64,000 nt of DNA, taken from [Clostridium] fimetarium. Lineage in GTDB: Bacteria; Bacillota; Clostridia; Lachnospirales; Lachnospiraceae. Within the stretch, counting starts at the first letter, position 1, and each line of letters opens with the position of its first letter. The translations under genes were made by a program, and so were the position numbers. The notes under the pieces were generated by a model, which searched no databases, had not been told where the DNA came from, and saw nothing but the letters and a program-made list of their open reading frames with translations. Location: the NCBI RefSeq assembly GCF_900111235.1, contig NZ_FOJI01000018.1, forward strand, positions 1 through 64,000. Reading direction: 5' to 3'. Positions 53,167 through 62,603 of the stretch are shown here, in pieces.

Positions 53167-54309
53167 ATGTTACAAAACAAAAAAATTATTGCTTTTTACT
53201 TGCCACAGTTTCACTCAATACCCGAGAATGATGAAGCATATGGAAAAGGATTTACAGAATGGACTAATACAAAAAAGGCAGAGCCTCTTTTTGATGGACA
53301 TTATCAGCCTAAGACACCATATGGTGAAGACTACTATTGTATATTAGATGATGGGGTGATGGAAAAGCAGGCAAAACTAGCCAAAGAAAATGGCATATAT
53401 GGTTTTTGCTACTATCATTATTGGTTTAAGAATGGTAAAAAGATACTTGAAAAACCATTAGAGAATATGTTGAAAAATCCCAATATAGATATTCCTTTTT
53501 GCATGTGTTGGGCTAATGAAAATTGGACTAAGCGATGGGATGGGGGAAATAATGAAGTTATTGTCGCTCAAGATTACGGGGATATGAAAGATTTAGATGA
53601 TCATATACAGTATTTGTGCCAGTTTTTTAAAGATGATAGATATATTAAAGAAGATGAGATGCCAATTCTATTGATATACAAACCTGAATTAATACCAAAT
53701 TTAAAAAAAGTCATCAAAAGAATAAGGAAAAAGGTGGTCGAAAATGGTTTTCCGGGGATTAAGTTGATTGTACAATTTCCAACATTTTTTTTAGAAGGAG
53801 CCAAACTAAATTTATTCGACAATTATATTCAATTCGAGCCAATATTTATCCATTTGGAATTGGTTGATCGCGAAAGGAAAAAATATAAAAAGAAAATTAA
53901 AAGAATAATGCTTACAATAGGATTTGATAAGTTGTTAAGAAAAATACAAAATTCAAAGTTAGTTGGTAATATGCAAAGTGCGAGGAAACTAACTCATAGA
54001 TTATATGATAATGACTGGGATGATATTCTTAATTATAAAATTAAGGATAAAAGGCTTATTGCAGGTGCTTTTGTAGATTGGGATAATACATCAAGAAATA
54101 TATGTGGGGTTGTATATGAGGGATCGACACCTGATAAATTCGGTAAAAATATGAAGAGACTTATTAATAAGGTAGATAAAGAGTACTCTAATGAATTTAT
54201 TTATGTTAATGCTTGGAATGAATGGGCAGAAGGAGCCTACCTTGAACCAGATGAAAAATATGGATATGCATATTTAGAAGCGTTAAAAATTGCATTGGAG
54301 GATGATTAA
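53167..54309 (+). CDS. WbsX-like glycosyl-domain protein (GH99-like)
   Basis: A 380-residue cytosolic protein of the WbsX family. Its hallmarks are IAFYLPQFHSIPENDEAYG, GFTEWTNTKKAEPLF, CYYHYWFKNGK, CWANENWTKRWDG and, near the end, NAWNEWAEGAYLEPD. Family members have a fold related to endo-mannosidase GH99 and are found in O-antigen and capsule loci, where their exact activity is unsettled. AAGGGG precedes the ATG. Its stop overlaps the next start (TAATG). Confidence 0.9.
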   Translation: MLQNKKIIAFYLPQFHSIPENDEAYGKGFTEWTNTKKAEPLFDGHYQPKTPYGEDYYCILDDGVMEKQAKLAKENGIYGFCYYHYWFKNGKKILEKPLENMLKNPNIDIPFCMCWANENWTKRWDGGNNEVIVAQDYGDMKDLDDHIQYLCQFFKDDRYIKEDEMPILLIYKPELIPNLKKVIKRIRKKVVENGFPGIKLIVQFPTFFLEGAKLNLFDNYIQFEPIFIHLELVDRERKKYKKKIKRIMLTIGFDKLLRKIQNSKLVGNMQSARKLTHRLYDNDWDDILNYKIKDKRLIAGAFVDWDNTSRNICGVVYEGSTPDKFGKNMKRLINKVDKEYSNEFIYVNAWNEWAEGAYLEPDEKYGYAYLEALKIALEDD

Positions 54310-55517
54310 TGAATAAAATTTATTTACCATCACATAAAGATGGAGATAATAGAGGTTGTGAAGCTATAACTCGTGGGACTATAGCTATATTAAATGGATT
54401 GCCAGAGAGCATAATTGGTTATAGTAATAACTTGGAAGTAGATAAGAAATTGGGTCTTTCTAAATTGTTCGATTTAAGGGCTATGCCTACTTATTCGGAT
54501 GAGTCAATAGTATCAAAAATGGTGTTTATATTAAAAAGAATTTTATTGAGAAATAATAAAACTCGTCATATATATAAAGCAGGACATTTGTATGAATATA
54601 TTATGAAAGAAATGGATTCTGGAGACTTGGTATTATCGACGGGTGGAGATATGCTATGCTATGAAAATAACGAGATAATTTATATCAATAATTATTTATC
54701 AAAGAAGCACGTAAAAACTATTTTATGGGGATGTTCTATTGGATATGATAATTTGACGCCTGAAAAAATATACACGTTGAAGAAATTTTCTTTTATTACT
54801 GTACGTGAGTCTTTGACAAAGCAGATGTTAGAAGAAAAGTTAGGATTAGACAATGTAGAGTTATACCCCGATCCGGCTTTTGTACTAGAATCGAAGACGT
54901 GTACGCTTCCTGATTATATGTATAAAAAAAAGGTTTGTGGAATTAATCTTAGCAACTTCGTAGGAAAGGATGTTAGTTTTGATACTGTATTTGGGAAAAA
55001 TCTATTACATCTAATTAACTATATTCTTTCGGATACATCGTTGGATGTAGTATTTATTCCGCATGTGTTTTGGCAAGGCCAAGATGATCGAATTGTGTGT
55101 AAGGCTCTTTTTGAAAAGTTTAAAGAGACAGAGAGAATTCATCTTTTTAATAGTGAAAATTTGAATTATTGTGAGATTCGGTATGCAGTCTCTAAGTGTC
55201 AATTCTTTATTGGCACACGAACACATGCAATGATTTCAGCATACTCAATGTGCGTACCAGCGCTGGCCCTTGGGTATTCAGTTAAAGCACGCGGGATTGC
55301 AAAAGATTTAGGTATGCCTACAGAATTGGTGGTTGATTATCAATCTATCAAAGATCTCGATGAATTGATAATAGCATTTAAGTATATGTATGATAATGAA
55401 GATGTTATTAGAAAACACTTAGAAGATAATATTCCTAATTATTCCGCAAAAGCTTTTGAAGCTAAAAGTGTTGTAGAGAGATTATATACTCCTAATATTA
55501 CAAAAAAAAATAGATAG
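54309..55517 (+). CDS. Polysaccharide pyruvyl transferase family protein
   Basis: A 402-residue protein of the CsaB/PssM-type family. The N-terminus is PSHKDGDNRGCEAITRGTI, the centre has STGGDMLCYENN and WGCSIGYDN, and the C-terminal GT-B-like half has GTRTHAMISAYSMCVPALAL, whose histidine and arginine are typical. It would add pyruvate ketal from phosphoenolpyruvate to a sugar and make the polymer acidic. It overlaps the previous gene by one base. An FrhB-like gene follows, a common neighbour. Confidence 0.9.
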   Translation: MNKIYLPSHKDGDNRGCEAITRGTIAILNGLPESIIGYSNNLEVDKKLGLSKLFDLRAMPTYSDESIVSKMVFILKRILLRNNKTRHIYKAGHLYEYIMKEMDSGDLVLSTGGDMLCYENNEIIYINNYLSKKHVKTILWGCSIGYDNLTPEKIYTLKKFSFITVRESLTKQMLEEKLGLDNVELYPDPAFVLESKTCTLPDYMYKKKVCGINLSNFVGKDVSFDTVFGKNLLHLINYILSDTSLDVVFIPHVFWQGQDDRIVCKALFEKFKETERIHLFNSENLNYCEIRYAVSKCQFFIGTRTHAMISAYSMCVPALALGYSVKARGIAKDLGMPTELVVDYQSIKDLDELIIAFKYMYDNEDVIRKHLEDNIPNYSAKAFEAKSVVERLYTPNITKKNR

Positions 55518-55545
55518 GAATTCCTATATTGGAAAATTTGAAAAT

Positions 55546-56706
55546 ATGATAGATATAAAAGATAAATTAAAATGCACTGGTTGCTCGGCCTGTTACAACT
55601 GTTGCCCAACAAATGCAATTACTATGGTAACTGACAACGAAGGTTTTGCATATCCGTGTGTTAATCATAATAAATGCATAAAATGTAATAAATGTGAGGT
55701 TGTATGCCCATTTGTTACGGAAAAAATAAAGTTGGATGATTTTAAAAAGTGTTTTGCTGCATACAATAAGAATTCTGAAGACAGAACGAATAGTTCATCT
55801 GGTGGTATGTTTATTGCCTTGTCAAAAGAAATAATTCGCCAAGATGGAATTATATATGGTTCTGCATTCGATGAAAAGTTTCTTGCATATCATACCGAAG
55901 CCCAAAATTACGATGAATTGCAGAATTTATTAGGTTCAAAATATATGCAGAGCCGAATAGGTGATGTGTTTAAAAATGTTAAACAGCAACTTATTAGTGA
56001 CCGAAAGGTACTATTTGTTGGAACTGGATGTCAGATTGGAGGCCTACTTGGTTATCTTGAAAAAGAGTATGATAATCTAATATGCGTAGATTTTATTTGT
56101 TTAGGAACACCGTCGCCTAAAGTATGGTATGACTACTTGAATACTTTTTTTAAACAAAAAGAAATAAAAAAAATTAAATTTAAAGATAAAAGCTTGGGAT
56201 GGCATACTTTTTCTTTAAAAATCGAATCGCTATATGAATCATTTTGTAGAAATGGAAGACAAACATATTTCTTTTCAGGTTATTTTAAACACTTATATTC
56301 AAGACCATCTTGTAGCGAGTGTATTTTCAAGCAAGGCAATCGTTTAAGTGATATCACGATATCTGACTGCTGGGGATATTCCTATATTGCACCTGAGTTG
56401 GATGATAATAAAGGTTTATCCAGTATAGTATGTCATTCAGAAAAAGGGCTTAAATTATTTCAGAAGATTCAAGAACAATTAGTCTGGAAAGATGCTTCGT
56501 TAGATGATGTTTTAAAATATAATAGCAATTATTGTAAATCAGCACCCATGGGAAAAGATAGGGAAGCATTTTGGCATGATTACGATAAGCTGCCTAAAGA
56601 TAAACTGTTTGAAAAATATTGTCAACCGGAAAAAATAAATTTGGTAAGAAAAATACTAAAAAAAATCAAGGCAAAATTAAAAACACTTTTGAATAAAATG
56701 CATTGA
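55546..56706 (+). CDS. FrhB-like (F420 hydrogenase beta C-terminal) protein with two 4Fe-4S clusters
   Basis: A 386-residue protein. The N-terminal 2[4Fe-4S] ferredoxin domain has CTGCSACYNCCP and CIKCNKCEVVCP. The FrhB N- and C-terminal domains follow (SSSGGMFIALSKEI, VLFVGTGCQIGGLLGYL and RLSDITISDCWGY). Such proteins are regular members of capsule loci beside pyruvyl transferases, though F420 itself is not made by most Clostridia. They probably carry out a flavin-dependent redox change of a sugar or lipid intermediate. The ribosome binding site is poor. Confidence 0.88.
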   Translation: MIDIKDKLKCTGCSACYNCCPTNAITMVTDNEGFAYPCVNHNKCIKCNKCEVVCPFVTEKIKLDDFKKCFAAYNKNSEDRTNSSSGGMFIALSKEIIRQDGIIYGSAFDEKFLAYHTEAQNYDELQNLLGSKYMQSRIGDVFKNVKQQLISDRKVLFVGTGCQIGGLLGYLEKEYDNLICVDFICLGTPSPKVWYDYLNTFFKQKEIKKIKFKDKSLGWHTFSLKIESLYESFCRNGRQTYFFSGYFKHLYSRPSCSECIFKQGNRLSDITISDCWGYSYIAPELDDNKGLSSIVCHSEKGLKLFQKIQEQLVWKDASLDDVLKYNSNYCKSAPMGKDREAFWHDYDKLPKDKLFEKYCQPEKINLVRKILKKIKAKLKTLLNKMH

Positions 56707-56730
56707 TAGACAAAGATAGGAGATTAAGTA

Positions 56731-57702
56731 ATGTGGATTGTTATTTTGATAGTTGTGATTATTCTACTTGGTTCAATATTTTTGAATCAGATGTACATGA
56801 AAACAAACGAATATAAAAATACTCAATTAGATATTCAGAAATATATTGAGGGGATTCCATATGATCTCAAATTTGTCAATTTGGGAAGTACGTATGCAAA
56901 ATATGCTTTTGATACTTATGATGATTTATGTATGAGTGGCTTTAATTTTGCTTTACAATCGGAAAGCCTTGAAATGGATGAGAAGATATTGCATCACTAT
57001 GTTAACAATATTATGCCTGACGGTATTGTGGTTATAGTTGTTGCAGCTTGTGTGTTGCTATATAAAGGTCAAGATGATAATTTGCAATATTATAAAATTC
57101 TAAGTAAAGAGAATATACCACATTATAAACTTAGTAAAAAAATAAAATCAAAATATCCTTTATTTTTTCATCCTAAAAAAATAAAAAAAATCATTAAAGA
57201 TTTAAAAAAAATGAATAGTATTTATGATAATTACCCAGATATTCTTTCTGTGAATAATTCACAGAAAGAAATGGATAACTTGGTTAAAGTGTGGAAAAAA
57301 TTATTTAATTTATCTGATTTAAGAAAATCTGACTTATCGCAGGAAAATAGATTGATTCTTTCTTCAAACTGCGAGGTTTTAAAAAGAATGATTAGCTATT
57401 GTATTGAGAAAGGATTAAGACCAATCGTGGTTATTCCTCCATTTTCTATAAGGTTAAATCAATATTTTTCTGATGAATTTAATGAGAAAATAATTAGAGA
57501 TAATATTATGGAAATAATAGACGAAATTAATATTCCATTTCTTGATTATCAGGAAGATGAGATGTTTCAAAATTCACCCGAGCTATTTTGTGATGGGGGA
57601 TTTAAGTTAAATAACCGTGGAAGTCAATTGTTTGTTAAGCATTTAGCATTCGATTTAAAGTCGTATGGTATTGAGGTTGATAACTCAACCGTTGGAAAAT
57701 AA
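56731..57702 (+). CDS. SGNH-hydrolase-like membrane-anchored protein, catalytic histidine apparently missing
   Basis: A 323-residue protein with one N-terminal membrane helix (about 3-24) and an SGNH/DltD-like domain. Block I is FVNLGSTYAKYAF (GST in place of GDS, near residue 52). The last block is LFCDGGFKLNNRGSQLF, where active SGNH enzymes have D-x2-H-LN. A lysine sits where the histidine is expected. It may be an O-acetyl or acyl-transferring relative acting on the polymer, or an inactive member. AGGAG precedes the ATG. Confidence 0.6.
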   Translation: MWIVILIVVIILLGSIFLNQMYMKTNEYKNTQLDIQKYIEGIPYDLKFVNLGSTYAKYAFDTYDDLCMSGFNFALQSESLEMDEKILHHYVNNIMPDGIVVIVVAACVLLYKGQDDNLQYYKILSKENIPHYKLSKKIKSKYPLFFHPKKIKKIIKDLKKMNSIYDNYPDILSVNNSQKEMDNLVKVWKKLFNLSDLRKSDLSQENRLILSSNCEVLKRMISYCIEKGLRPIVVIPPFSIRLNQYFSDEFNEKIIRDNIMEIIDEINIPFLDYQEDEMFQNSPELFCDGGFKLNNRGSQLFVKHLAFDLKSYGIEVDNSTVGK

Positions 57703-57749
57703 ATTTAGATGTTTAGCAAGAGTTTATTCTGTTAGTCAGGAGGAATCGA

Positions 57750-58604
57750 ATGGTATTGAGAAAATTTAAAGAAAAATTAAAATATGAGCAGTTAGAACCG
57801 TTAAAATACACTGAATATTTAAGAGATGCCTATCTTACGCCGAGTGTGGTTGGTGGTCAACTAGAAGGAAAAAAAGTTCTTATTACAGGCGGATCTGGAG
57901 GAATTGGGACAGTATTAGCGTTGCGCTTTATGACTGAAAGGTCTGTAGTTACCATTAGTGGTAGGAATCAAGAAAAATTAGAATCGACAGTTGACTATTT
58001 ACGAAAAAAGATACCTCAGGCTAAGGTAGATTATATTTTGATAGATCAATCATCACAACAAAGAATAGATACGGCGGTGGATTACTTAAAAAAGACAAAT
58101 AAAATACCTGATATACTAGTGAATAACGCCGGAGTACTGTCTGATGTAGATAAAAAGCGTGCTTTTCGAAATGTTACGCAAAGTGATTTTGATAATGTCT
58201 GGAATATAAATTTTAAAGGTACAGTTCAATTGACTGAAAGAATTGCCACAGAAATGGTAGAACAGAAAATATCAGGGAATATTATTAATATTGCATCTAT
58301 ATGTGCAGAATTCAGAAATTTTCAATATACACCATATGGAATTTCCAAAGCAGCAATTATTGAATACACACGTTTGCTTTGCAAAAAATATCCATTATTA
58401 ACAGTAAATGTTATACAACCGGGGTCAGTAGCTACGGTGATGAGTGGATTAAGTATGGGGGATAATATATCTCAAAATTGTAATGCACTTTATCGTCCTG
58501 CGTTGCCAGAGGAAATAGCTGCATTTATTGCATTTTTAGCAGGTGGTTTTGGTGTTTATCTTACAGATGGAGGTCATATTGTGTCTGCCTGTGAAATTTT
58601 GTAG
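57750..58604 (+). CDS. Short-chain dehydrogenase/reductase
   Basis: A 284-residue classical SDR. An N-terminal extension of about 45 residues is followed by the NAD(P) loop TGGSGGIG (near 50), NNAGVL (near 128), the catalytic serine in NIASICAEF and YGISK (Tyr-x3-Lys, near 195). The dinucleotide preference may be NADP because of SGRNQEK after beta-2. AGGAGG precedes the ATG. Its product is followed by a related protein lacking these motifs. It may reduce or oxidise a sugar intermediate of the locus. Confidence 0.9.
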   Translation: MVLRKFKEKLKYEQLEPLKYTEYLRDAYLTPSVVGGQLEGKKVLITGGSGGIGTVLALRFMTERSVVTISGRNQEKLESTVDYLRKKIPQAKVDYILIDQSSQQRIDTAVDYLKKTNKIPDILVNNAGVLSDVDKKRAFRNVTQSDFDNVWNINFKGTVQLTERIATEMVEQKISGNIINIASICAEFRNFQYTPYGISKAAIIEYTRLLCKKYPLLTVNVIQPGSVATVMSGLSMGDNISQNCNALYRPALPEEIAAFIAFLAGGFGVYLTDGGHIVSACEIL

Positions 58605-58627
58605 CAAGCAGTAAACAAGAAATAATA

Positions 58628-59302
58628 ATGAATAAAATAATAAACAAAATCAAGCATTTGATGGGTACTCCTGTTATGATAAGACCAATTGCAGATACAA
58701 ACAATTATCAAATCAATCAATCTGGTTTTTCAGGGAATTCATTAAGTGATCAAAACATTCTAATTGTTACTAATATTGTGGATGGATACGAAAAAATTAA
58801 AGATATATTTAAAAATGAGAACTGTTACTTGAGTATTCTTTACTGCGATAATGATACTCTTAATGATGAAATGATAAAGAAATCATCGGCGGGACTTCTT
58901 GGATCATATACACATATTATAAATCTCGTGGTATCCGATAATACTAATATGCAACTTAAAGCTCAAATTACAGTCATAAATGATCCAGTAAGATGTGTGT
59001 ATCAGTGGTTGCAGGTTGAAAGTGGTTACCTTATTGAAAAGACTTCATATGCAACAATATGTACAGCTTATTATTATAATGATACCATATTTGATATCGA
59101 AAAAAATTCGCAAAATGGAGGAATCTCTAGTTTGATTAAAGGATTGGGAGGGGTGCTGTCGAATCATGGTATTATAGAAAATGGATTAATTTCATCTTCT
59201 AAGGTACCATTTGAAGAAATGTTACATACAACGATTTATTTAAGTGGCAAATATGGTCAGATTATGGCTGGAGAAGTCCTACATATGGAGTTGCGTAGAT
59301 AA
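58628..59302 (+). CDS. Degenerate SDR-like protein (probable pseudoenzyme partner)
   Basis: A 224-residue protein that I align by eye to the SDR encoded just upstream. Its beta-1 reads LSDQNILIVTNIVDG in place of LEGKKVLITGGSGGIG. THIINLVVSDN stands for DILVNNAG. SLIKGLGGVLSNHGIIENGL stands for the helix and strand after YxxxK, and EEMLHTTIYLSGKYGQIMAGEVLHM matches the SDR C-terminus. The glycine loop and YxxxK are absent, so it should not bind NAD(P) normally. It probably forms a heteromer with the active SDR. The ribosome binding site is weak, consistent with coupling. Confidence 0.6.
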   Translation: MNKIINKIKHLMGTPVMIRPIADTNNYQINQSGFSGNSLSDQNILIVTNIVDGYEKIKDIFKNENCYLSILYCDNDTLNDEMIKKSSAGLLGSYTHIINLVVSDNTNMQLKAQITVINDPVRCVYQWLQVESGYLIEKTSYATICTAYYYNDTIFDIEKNSQNGGISSLIKGLGGVLSNHGIIENGLISSSKVPFEEMLHTTIYLSGKYGQIMAGEVLHMELRR

Positions 59303-59321
59303 AATTTGAAATGGAGAATAA

Positions 59322-60869
59322 ATGCAGAATTCAAGAACTAAAAATTCAATGCTTATCATACTAACAAGTGGGGTACGCCAAATACTTACACTTGTGCTTA
59401 CATTTGTGAGTAGAACGGTATTTATTAAGATATTAGGTGCGGAATATCTAGGGCTTAACGGACTTTTTTCCAATATTCTCTCATTATTAGCACTTTCGGA
59501 GCTGGGAATAGGTGCAGCTATATCATTTTATTTATATCAACCGTTAGCTGATAATGACATAGAACGTATTAAAACTCTGATGAAGTTTTATAAGATATGC
59601 TATCGAGTAATTGGATTGGCTATTGTTGGTATTGGATGTTGTATTATGCCATTTTTAGCTTATATGGTAAATTTTGATCAAGGAGTACCTGGGAATCTAT
59701 ATTTGGTTTATTTCATATATTTGCTAAATACAGCTTCATCATATTCGTTTTTTGCTTATAAGCAGGCTTTGGTGACAGCAAATCAGGAACAATATAAAAT
59801 AGAAAATATAAACATTGCGTTTTCTTTCATCAACTGCCTTGCTGATATAATAGTTCTAATTATTGCAAGAAATTTTGTTGTTTATTTGATTGTTAAATTA
59901 TTGCTAGTAATGTTGAAAAATGTTATTATAGCAATTAAGATAAATAAAGAGTATCCATATTTGAAAGAAAAAAACGTTCAGCCCTTAAAGAAAAAAGAGG
60001 TTATGATTTTCTTTAAGGACGTAGGTGCTGTAGCTATATTTAAAAGTGGTTCTACCTTATTTAATGCTACAGATAATATTGTTATTTCAATGTTATTAGG
60101 CACAGTTGTTGTTGGATATTATAGTAACTATTTTATGATTATTTCGCAGATTACTATTATTATTAATATAATTGTTCGTTCTTTTGCTGCTGGAATTGGA
60201 AATGTAATTGCAAAAGAAAGTAAAGAAAGACATTTCGCTATTTTTAAGCAAATTGATTTTTTGGTCTATTTTGTTGTTACTGTATGTACAGCATGTTTTT
60301 TTCAGTTGTTGAATTCGTTTGTGAAGATTTGGATAGGCAATATTGATGCCAATTATGTTTTGAGCCAATCAGTTATAATTTTTTTGTGTATGAATTTTTT
60401 CTTCGATGGTACTACACAAATTATGAATTCTTTTAGAGAAGGAAGTGGGAATTTTAGTACAGGAAAGTACTTGCAGATTTTTGGAGGAATAGTGAATATA
60501 ATCCTATCAGTTGTTTTGGGGAAAATATTTGGATTGTCAGGAATATTTGCTGCGACAGTAATTAGTAAAGGATTTATTACGTTGCTACCATTTATGGTTG
60601 GTATCAGTAAAGATGTGTTTGATAAGGGGAAATATACTATTCTTTTAAAATATATCAAAAACGGAATAGTAGCTTTTTTGAGCATTGCTTTATTGTGGTT
60701 CACTTGTACTAGTATTCATATGACAGATATAGCTGGTTTTGTGCTTGAATGTATATTGTCCATTCTCATTCCATCATTTGTTTTGATAGTTGTTTTCTTT
60801 AAGACGGATGAAATGACACAGTTGCGCAAAAGAGCATCATACATGGTTATCGGATTTAGGAATAAATGA
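59322..60869 (+). CDS. Wzx-type oligosaccharide flippase
   Basis: A 515-residue polytopic membrane protein of the polysaccharide exporter/MVF-like superfamily with 12-14 predicted spans. It begins NSMLIILTSGVRQILTLVLT and has the helix-1 and helix-2 pattern FIKILGAEYLGLNGLFSNIL typical of Wzx. It flips undecaprenyl-linked repeat units to the outer membrane face for the Wzy polymerase. GGAG precedes the ATG, 19 bp after the previous stop. Confidence 0.9.
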   Translation: MQNSRTKNSMLIILTSGVRQILTLVLTFVSRTVFIKILGAEYLGLNGLFSNILSLLALSELGIGAAISFYLYQPLADNDIERIKTLMKFYKICYRVIGLAIVGIGCCIMPFLAYMVNFDQGVPGNLYLVYFIYLLNTASSYSFFAYKQALVTANQEQYKIENINIAFSFINCLADIIVLIIARNFVVYLIVKLLLVMLKNVIIAIKINKEYPYLKEKNVQPLKKKEVMIFFKDVGAVAIFKSGSTLFNATDNIVISMLLGTVVVGYYSNYFMIISQITIIINIIVRSFAAGIGNVIAKESKERHFAIFKQIDFLVYFVVTVCTACFFQLLNSFVKIWIGNIDANYVLSQSVIIFLCMNFFFDGTTQIMNSFREGSGNFSTGKYLQIFGGIVNIILSVVLGKIFGLSGIFAATVISKGFITLLPFMVGISKDVFDKGKYTILLKYIKNGIVAFLSIALLWFTCTSIHMTDIAGFVLECILSILIPSFVLIVVFFKTDEMTQLRKRASYMVIGFRNK

Positions 60870-60960
60870 AAAATGTTTTATGGAAGATTAGGCTATGAGG
60901 TATGGTAAATCAAAATAGATCTTAAAAAATGCTGTTGTACAACTATTGAAGGGAGAAAAA

Positions 60961-61560
60961 ATGAAAATAAAAAAAGTATTTTCGAAAAGTACATATTTGC
61001 CAAATCAAAAATCTTATAATGAATTGATAGATTATGACTATAAATTTAATGCAGCTTTTAGGAGTTGCGATGTACTTCCAAAGAGTTTTTTGCAGAGTGA
61101 TGAATGGAGGTTTATAAAATATTATAGAAAATTTCAATGCAATAAGGGAAATATATGGGAAAAAATATATATAAAAAGGTTACATTCATTATCAATGAAG
61201 ACAGGAATTGATGTAGAAAATAACACTAGTATTGGGAAGGGCTTGATTGTTGGACACTGGGGTAGAATAGTAATTAACGGAATGGCACATTTTGGTAATG
61301 AATTATTTATCACTCATGGTGTGACGATAGGGCGAGATACCCGTGGTAAAAGAAAAGGTGTTCCTACTTTTGGTGATAGAGTCTGTATAAGGACAAATAG
61401 TACTGTAGTCGGAAATGTGCATATCGGAAATGATGTGTTAATTGCACCAAATACATTTGTTAATTTCGATGTTCCGGATCATTCTATTGTGATTGGGAAT
61501 CCAGCATCTGTGCATTATAGAGATAATGCTACAGAGGGACATATTCCGAAGATAGATTAG
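60961..61560 (+). CDS. Serine O-acetyltransferase-like hexapeptide acetyltransferase
   Basis: A 199-residue protein. The C-terminal 120 residues form a left-handed beta-helix of hexapeptide repeats (IGKGLIVGHWGRIVINGMA, then THGVTIGRDTRG and GNVHIGNDVLIAPNTFVNFD), closest to the CysE-type LbH_SAT domain. It has the active-site histidines GHWG and THGV. In capsule loci these enzymes O-acetylate sugars. GGGAG sits just before the ATG at 60961; the TTG at 60946 is before that site. Confidence 0.87.
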   Translation: MKIKKVFSKSTYLPNQKSYNELIDYDYKFNAAFRSCDVLPKSFLQSDEWRFIKYYRKFQCNKGNIWEKIYIKRLHSLSMKTGIDVENNTSIGKGLIVGHWGRIVINGMAHFGNELFITHGVTIGRDTRGKRKGVPTFGDRVCIRTNSTVVGNVHIGNDVLIAPNTFVNFDVPDHSIVIGNPASVHYRDNATEGHIPKID

Positions 61561-61692
61561 TGTAATAGGTATTTAATGTTGTTATGTAGACTTGTTTTAT
61601 AGGACTCAAAATGTAGAACTTAGTATGTAAATATTAATATGTAAAACGAAATATATCAATTGATTATATAGAAAATCGCGAGGTGAATTTTT
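61561..61692. other. Gap before the nucleotide-sugar genes
   Basis: About 130 bp of AT-rich DNA without a gene. It contains repeated ATGTA(A/G)A-like words (TATGTAGA, AATGTAGAA, TATGTAAAT, TATGTAAAA). An internal promoter is possible, as codon use downstream looks more regular than in the transferase block, but no clear -35/-10 pair is seen. Confidence 0.35.
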
Positions 61693-62571
61693 ATGAAAGG
61701 CATTATTTTAGCCGGTGGAAGCGGAACAAGACTCTATCCATTGACAATGGTTACAAGTAAACAATTATTACCAGTATATGATAAGCCCATGATCTTTTAT
61801 CCCTTATCAGTACTTATGATGGCAGGAATAAAAGATATTCTTATCATATCAACTCCAAATGATTTGCCTAATTTTGAGAAATTATTTGGGGATGGAACCA
61901 ATCTTGGAATTCATCTTTCTTATAAGGCTCAACCATCACCTGACGGACTTGCCCAAGCATTTATTCTTGGGGAAGAATTTATTAATGGGGATTCTTGTGC
62001 AATGATCCTTGGAGATAATATATTCTATGGCAGTGGTCTTGGAGCACATCTTAAGGCAGCTGTAGGTAGACAGGATGGAGCAACTGTCTTTGGGTATTAT
62101 GTGGACGATCCCGAAAGATTTGGAATCGTGGAATTTGATAAAGATGGTAAGGCTATTTCCATTGAGGAGAAGCCAGAGAATCCCAGGTCCAATTATTGTG
62201 TTACAGGTCTTTATTTTTATGACAAAAATGTATGTGAATATGCAAAATCAATTCAGCCATCACCAAGAGGAGAACTGGAAATTACAGATTTAAATCGAAT
62301 ATATCTTGAAAAAGGCAATCTGAATGTCGTAACTCTTGGACGTGGTTATGCATGGCTTGATACCGGCACAATGGATGCCCTATCAGAAGCAACGGAATTT
62401 ATTAAGGTAATTGAGAAAAGACAGGGAATTCAGATATCTGCTATTGAGGAGATTGCATTTAAGAATAATTGGATTACCAAAGAGCAATTATTACAGCATG
62501 CAGTTAGATATGGAAAGTCCCCTTATGGTCAGCATCTGAAAAAGGTTGCCGAGGGAAAGATTATTTACTAA
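61693..62571 (+). CDS. rfbA: Glucose-1-phosphate thymidylyltransferase
   Basis: A 292-residue enzyme with the nucleotidyltransferase signature [14 protein letters not shown] (near residues 4-17), ILGDNIFYG (metal-binding Asp), [10 protein letters not shown] with IEEKP (catalytic Lys), and [10 protein letters not shown]. It makes dTDP-glucose, the first step towards dTDP-L-rhamnose and other dTDP-deoxysugars. GAGGTG precedes the ATG. It is paired with rfbC 32 bp downstream; rfbB and rfbD are not in the window but may lie beyond its end. Confidence 0.96.
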   Translation: MKGIILAGGSGTRLYPLTMVTSKQLLPVYDKPMIFYPLSVLMMAGIKDILIISTPNDLPNFEKLFGDGTNLGIHLSYKAQPSPDGLAQAFILGEEFINGDSCAMILGDNIFYGSGLGAHLKAAVGRQDGATVFGYYVDDPERFGIVEFDKDGKAISIEEKPENPRSNYCVTGLYFYDKNVCEYAKSIQPSPRGELEITDLNRIYLEKGNLNVVTLGRGYAWLDTGTMDALSEATEFIKVIEKRQGIQISAIEEIAFKNNWITKEQLLQHAVRYGKSPYGQHLKKVAEGKIIY

Positions 62572-62603
62572 TATAAAAAGAAATTAAAATCGAGGAAAAC
62601 AGA

